From Dipteris shenzhenensis (taxonomy: Eukaryota > Polypodiophyta > Polypodiopsida > Gleicheniales), in the NCBI GenBank assembly GCA_047967505.1, contig CM106539.1: a DNA stretch of 64,000 nucleotides; one strand, 5' to 3'. Below, piece by piece: positions 59,146-64,000 of the stretch (position 1 is the stretch's first letter; each line of letters opens with the position of its first letter). Made by a program: the position numbers and the translations under genes. The notes under the pieces were generated by a model, which saw nothing but the letters and a program-made list of their open reading frames with translations, was not told where the DNA came from and made no database searches.

Positions 59146-60632
59146 GGCTGCTCACTGATCACATCAGGCATCAAACCAGCCATGGTCTTCTGTTTCTTCC
59201 CCTTCTGATCTCCTTTGCTTGCCTCAGCCTTCTCCTCATTCCACTTTGGGCAATCCAGAGACACATGACTGGTTCTTTGCATTTGAAACACTTTCCTCAT
59301 AGAGAGTTTTCCGCTCCTGTGGACTCAAATACGTAGTTGCCTTTTTATTGTTTTGTCGCCTCCCTGTAACAAATGCAGCCTTCTGACGATTAGCCTTCTT
59401 CTCTATTTTGGAAAATCGGAACCCAGTTCTCTTATCTGTGTCATCTTTCTTAGATTCTTGCTTCTGTCCACCTTTGAACCCAGAAGTCCTCCCCTGCATC
59501 AAAGCATATGCCGTGCTAGCATTCTCGATAAGTTGAGACATATTGGAGACTTGAGTCTTCGTGCAGTAGTCTCTCAACTCCTTAGGCAGCCCGCAACAAT
59601 ATTTCTCAACCTGCTCAGTGAAAGGAACAAGCCGGTAGGAGCTAATGGGCAACAAAGCCGCCTAAAACTTGCTGTTATACTCCTCTAAATTGCGGCAATT
59701 AATGGAATTCAGCTCATGCCAAGCAGCCATGATATCTACTTCAAAAGTCGTGGTAAGCCACGCAGCTGAAAACACCTGCTTGAACCCTACCCACGTGGTT
59801 GGAGCGGTGTTTTGCATAAGCATAGTGGTCCACCACTGAAGTGCGTTCCCCTTTAGAAAACTTGCAGCCCGGCGTATTTTAGATGACTCTGTGAAATTCC
59901 TTGCATCAAACTGCTGCAAAAAGGTCAAGGCCTTAAGTTTACCTGTACCCCACTAAATGTCTCAAATTTCACGGTTGCACCTGCCTCTTTATAGTCCTTT
60001 AACTTTCCTTGAGGTGCCAAATTGTCATAAACAGGTGCCTGGGCAAAAGGGACAGCAGCACTCACTCTATCTCCCACACTACTAGCATTGGGAAAAGCTG
60101 TATTATTCAAACCTGCACTCATATTTTGCATATTTCCCAAAGCAAGGCTACCTGCTGCTGCATTCGGCATACCTGTTTGCATCCCTGGGGCTGCTCCAGC
60201 ATTTGCATACATCATATTCTGTCCCATGAGCTGTAAACTAGGCTGAAACCCAGCTGTTTGACTAGAAAGCATATCTGAAAATTGGGCTTGTGGACTGACC
60301 ATAGCCTGAAACACGGAACCACCACCAAAATAACCTGGCTGCACCGGGTTTGCCATAACTCCTTGCTGTCCGGAAACCATGGACTGAAAATTATTACCTT
60401 GAGTCGGCCTCGGAATCGCATTAGACTGTTGCTGACCATAGGGGATTTGAGAGGGCTGATCCTGAAAGTTGTGTGCCTTGAATAGTTCCACATCCTCCTC
60501 ATTGGTTCGATCATCTTGATGCTCTGCAACATGCTGGGTCTCCTCTCTTGCACCTTGGTCACCACTAAGAGACTGAGACATCTGCTCTTCCTCCTCCTCA
60601 GTAAGGCTCACAGATCTCTCCTTGTGTGACAT
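59146..60632 (-). pseudogene. Chromovirus gag
   Basis: Starts at 60632 with MSHKERSVSLTEEEEEQMSQ. It continues through a long Gln/Asn/Met/Gly-rich region (60600-59950) that is unusual for this family and may be disordered. After a frame change it contains the capsid-like RRAASFLKGNALQWWTTM and then WVGFKQVFSAAW. After a TAG (59664-59662) comes QVEKYCCGLPKELRDYC. The zinc knuckle is visible as CFKC (59290-59279) and HVSLDC (59267-59250), but a one-base shift lies between them. The frame then runs in register towards the protease. Confidence 0.88.
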
Positions 60633-61737
60633 ATTTACTGTACTGGATGCGTTAATTTTACGAGCAAAAACCTATGAGCAGGTTTATCCGAGCGTGTTTT
60701 TCAAGAAATTTAAAAATTGTATTTCTTTAGAAAACATGGTTTTAATACTTTTATTTTCACTAGAACTAGATCCCTTTATCATAAAAATATACAGACTAGT
60801 CACTCATTCATTTTTACATAGCATAAATTTTCTTATTCATATACATCCCTTTGTACCCGTGTTATTACCTTAAAAAAGTGTTGAAAAATAATTCCTTTAA
60901 GAAACATCCCTCATAATCACTCTCAATGTAATAATACTATACATATATAATTACTTATCAACACATTTATATGATATGACAATATCTTTCTAGTGTTTTT
61001 AAAGCATAAATAACAAGATATTTATGGACATGTTTCTAAAGAAGTTTAAATTACTATAAATAAGTATTAACTTGGGCTTATATATTACTCTGATAAAATA
61101 CATGTAATATTTAACACTATATATGCAAGATTTTTCAAAATATAACTCCATATATGTGCTCAAATGGGGTGTTCCGATCAATTTGAGTGGCTGAATGACT
61201 ATATTTGGACATTGGATGTGAAAGTTATGTCACTTTTAAAAGTGTTGTCCAAGGTAGTTTCGCGAGCGAAACTACCTTGGAAGACCTACTTCAAAGGGGT
61301 TTCGTTGGCGAAACTACTTGGATGGCTTGCTTCAATGAGTTTACTTTGAAGAAACCCTTTCATGAAGATAGGTTGAGAGAGGTTTTTCAATGTCACTTCC
61401 TATTAAGTAAAAGTTGTAAGAAGGATCATAAGGGAATTTTCATAGAGAAGTCTACTCTACATGTGGGTTTCTTCAAAAGCCATCCCATTATGTTCTCACC
61501 ATTCCTAAAGATTCATGTAAAGATTTGTGTATAAAATATGCATTGCTATAATACTTTGCATATTTCTAAGTGAAACTATGCTTTCTTCTGATCCATTTTT
61601 GCCATATTTTTGCATAGTTGGAAGCTTTTTTTTTTCCTTCGCTCGGATGCTCGGAAGATTTTGCTCGGAAAATGCTCGTCCCCTTATTGAATAGTATGCT
61701 GTCTTCTTCACCTAGTTTGCTGGACTTGCACCAAGCC
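60633..61737 (-). other. Chromovirus 5' leader region or unrelated filler
   Basis: AT-rich DNA between the truncated 5' LTR and gag, without coding capacity. It contains a hairpin-like pair of phrases around TTTCGCGAGCGAAACTACCT and TTTCGTTGGCGAAACTACTT (about 61258-61318). The expected primer-binding site next to the LTR is not seen. Confidence 0.5.
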
Positions 61738-62564
61738 TACCCTGTAATTCCCTGCTCAACTTCAAACGGTGAACGGCATCCAATCACTAGACAATCCTGT
61801 ATCCTCAGCCAACTAAAGCATGCAACAAAGATCCCAATAGCACCCACTGTTTGAGCCACACCTGCAATCTCACAACGAAGTGCCCAACTAGCCAAACACA
61901 GCTGAACAACTGCAAGACAAAGCCCTCAACAATTGAACTCTGGTGCAATCAATCGACAAAGCACTTTCCAACGGGCTGCCTCAATCTATAGCCTCCTTGG
62001 CCACTGCCAACAACATAAATCAACCTTTCTTCGTGAGGAAAGAAACCCAAACACAATAACCAGCCAGCAACCAATCAGGCAACGACAAAAGCAGGCAAAG
62101 ACAAGCCTTCTTCACCCGGGCTGGAAAACCCTAGATCCATGGAGATAAGCTGATTCTGCTCTGGCACAGCCCCAAAAGTAGCTTAGAAGCGAACACCCAC
62201 GCCTGGTAAGTTACCAAAATCAGTAACAACACCCGGAAGTCTCCAGAAATCAAATCTCAATCTTTTCTCCAGAGCGTGGACAGCCTTAAAACAAATCGCA
62301 ATTTCCTGTTTGGAGTCCTGTGCTAAAATTAGTAATTTTTTATTGCACCACTCTTTTGGCCTCCTTGTTGCACACTTTGGCCCTAGGAATTAATTGCCTA
62401 GTAACTAGGCGCACATTCACTATTTCCAAGGGCCCACTAGGGAATTTTAATTCCCCAAGTCCCGCCCCATGGTTGGACCCTCGCGCCCCAGAGGCGCAAG
62501 GTAGTCATGCGCAAATTACGGGAGTCACAAATCAAAAGTCCCCTAATTTCACGTCCTCGTGACA
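61738..62564 (-). repeat. 5' LTR of the chromovirus, truncated
   Basis: Matches the left LTR from CCTGTAATTCCCTGCTCAAC to CTCGTGACA but is only about 0.83 kb. It lacks the segment corresponding to about 54692-55053 and the terminal 120 bp equivalent to 53986-54106. The missing end is the one next to the primer-binding site. Confidence 0.88.
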
Positions 62565-63659
62565 AATGCTCTGATTGGGAATGATCTGTTGCAAGGTCAA
62601 CCTAAGCAGATCGAGATGATGTATGAGAAGTGACAAAAGAAGGTGAAACAGATCCGTATTGTCCACTACAGCTTAGGGTTGGGGTGGCCTGTAGTGGTTC
62701 AAGCTAACTTGAAAGACAACTTCCAACTTGATTGTCACCTTTCTAAGAGATGGAAAAGGAGATGTGTGGCTAGACAACCTCCATTGGTTGAGAGGTGTGC
62801 TCTGCTTGAAAAAGCTTGTGGTAGAAGACGTGGTCATCTTTAGAACCTCTCGGGATCCAAGGACGTTTTGCTCATTGAAGCTAGGTGTTTGTAGGGCTGG
62901 GGCTAGATGGAAGGAGTACTTTGCACAGGGGCTTTCAACATTGTGAGGTCAAAGCAATTGAAGGTTGTTGCTTCCTCAAGGACTCAATGAAGGTCAAGTC
63001 ACATTGGAGAGCTTGCTCCTGCTCATAGAGCTCCTGACCATGACTAAGAGCCTGGGCTTGGCAACCATCACTAGATTTACGAATGGCATTGGTTATCACA
63101 GATCAAATCTGCATGATAATCTCTCCCATATGCTCCTCCCGATATAGGCTCTCAGGTATTTGGATGCCTTGTGAAGGAGGCCATCGCCTAGACTTGTCTA
63201 TGTTGAAAATTGGAGTGGTTTGTCATGGTAATGGTAGAAAGGATGTTGATGTTTTGAAAGCCCAATCTGCCATGTAAAAAAGGATTGAGACACTCTAGGA
63301 CGTAATCTTGCTTGTGCTGGCCAAAGGAGAAAAGCCTAGTTTGGATGAACTCAAGCTTTGGCCGATTGTAGGCTTGCACTGTTGTTAGAGTTTCGCTCTC
63401 ACCCGAGTGCATGATGCCCAAGATCTTGAGGGTTAAGCAGTAGTGGGACACATCCAACAGTTCTAACCTCTCCATTGAGCACCCATATGTTATATTTTTT
63501 CTTGCATATTAAAGGAAGCGAGTTGTGGTATTCAACAGTCCATTGGTGATTGCAAGAGCCATCAATAATAAAGATAGCAATTAGCATCGTCACAATCTTT
63601 TGTTGTACACTAGCTATGTGCATGATGTGGCGAGTCTTATGCAAAGATTTAAGTCATGA
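62565..63659. other. Right-flank DNA, no gene recognised
   Basis: Short frames exist on both strands (for example minus 63475-63188) but none shows a family motif I can name. No UTP6 C-terminal exon was identified here. Confidence 0.4.
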
Positions 63660-63725
<66 letters not shown>

Positions 63726-64000
63726 TTTATTAAAAGTCTCTGAGACTGAAAAAACTTGATACGACAAGCTAAAGGGCTGGAGCCTCTAAGTGGGCATCAA
63801 CAGCCATGACGAATACAAGCAAAAGCCATATTCATAATGATACTGATACTTAGAAAGAAATCCCTGGACTCATGGAAATATGGGGGGGTGGTAGCACTGC
63901 GATAGTCATCCGGAAGTCAAGCATGAGGGGGTGGGGTCGGTGATGCAAGAGGTTGTGGTGGCATAAAGCTTGCGATGGGGCACTGATAGCTATCAATGGG
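63660..64000 (-). mobile_element. LINE-type 3' end with (CT)n(AC)n tail, continuing beyond the right edge
   Basis: Read on the minus strand, unique sequence ending GATGCCCACTTAGAGGCTCC ... TTTTAATAAACTTT passes into a (CT)n run (63720-63683) and then (AC)n (63682-63661). It is related to the element end at 11000-11138, which carries a CTTT tail. The coding body, if present, lies to the right of the window. Confidence 0.6.

Larger units (their letters stand above)
53986..62564 (-). mobile_element. Ty3/gypsy chromovirus (LTR retrotransposon), decayed
   Basis: An 8.6-kb minus-strand element. The 5' LTR is on the right (about 61738-62564) and the 3' LTR on the left (53986-55315). Gag, protease, reverse transcriptase, RNase H, integrase and a C-terminal chromodomain occur in the Ty3/gypsy order. 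The tract AAGAGGGGGGGG (about 55316-55328, minus strand) adjoins the 3' LTR as polypurine tract. The coding region carries at least three frameshifts and five in-frame stops. The 5' LTR lacks about 120 bp at its inner end, together with the expected primer-binding site, and about 0.36 kb internally. No target duplication was found. It sits in UTP6 intron 3, if that gene continues to the right, and in antisense orientation. Confidence 0.93.

Noticed and set aside
62643-63475. UTP6 C-terminal exons or a new gene in the right flank
   Set aside because: The frames read do not resemble the UTP6 C-terminus or any family I recognise, and they lack convincing splice borders.

Overview
This window looks like nuclear DNA from a land plant with a large, repeat-rich genome. 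Two spliced housekeeping genes of plant type lie in a sea of decayed transposons, tandem duplications and microsatellites. The very long, transposon-filled introns fit a fern or a gymnosperm better than a compact angiosperm, but the sequence alone does not fix the species. There is no bacterial or organellar gene organisation.

Two genes are well supported. On the minus strand (8165-17490) is a complete seven-exon gene for general transcription factor TFIIB; its exons join in phase to 311 codons plus a stop. On the plus strand (40227-51605 and probably beyond the right edge) is the 5' part of a gene for UTP6, a U3 snoRNP / SSU-processome protein. Three in-phase exons give 486 residues; the C-terminal exons are not found before base 64000. 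Both are basal genes (Pol II initiation and ribosome biogenesis) and they are not otherwise linked.

Layout: 1-2450, no recognisable gene. 2450-6860, a decayed hAT transposon with a BED finger and a DUF659-like region, lying between direct repeats. 6861-8164, probable 3' flank of TFIIB. 8165-17490, TFIIB; its 5.8-kb intron 5 holds pieces of at least two LINE families. 17491-18660, TFIIB upstream region and GT-rich simple repeats. 18661-31850, intergenic DNA with a 0.56-kb tandem duplication, a 2.2-2.4-kb segment present twice, a 13-bp minisatellite, a reverse-transcriptase relic that looks Penelope-like, and about 0.9 kb of G-poor pyrimidine-rich DNA. 31850-37450, diverged tandem repeats. 38000-39330, a LINE 3' part with poly(A). 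40227-51605, UTP6 exons 1-3. UTP6 intron 2 (9.5 kb) contains an LTR element interrupted by a second, smaller LTR element that has a clean target-site duplication. UTP6 intron 3 (more than 12 kb, if the gene continues) contains an 8.6-kb minus-strand Ty3/gypsy chromovirus (53986-62564) with a readable C-terminal chromodomain and unequal LTRs. 63660-64000, the 3' end of a LINE running in from the right.

The main points for a second look are the Penelope-like fragment with its adjoining minisatellite, the nested gag-protease-only LTR element, a primer-binding-site-like sequence on the outer side of the chromovirus 3' LTR, and a LINE family whose 3' ends carry different microsatellite tails.
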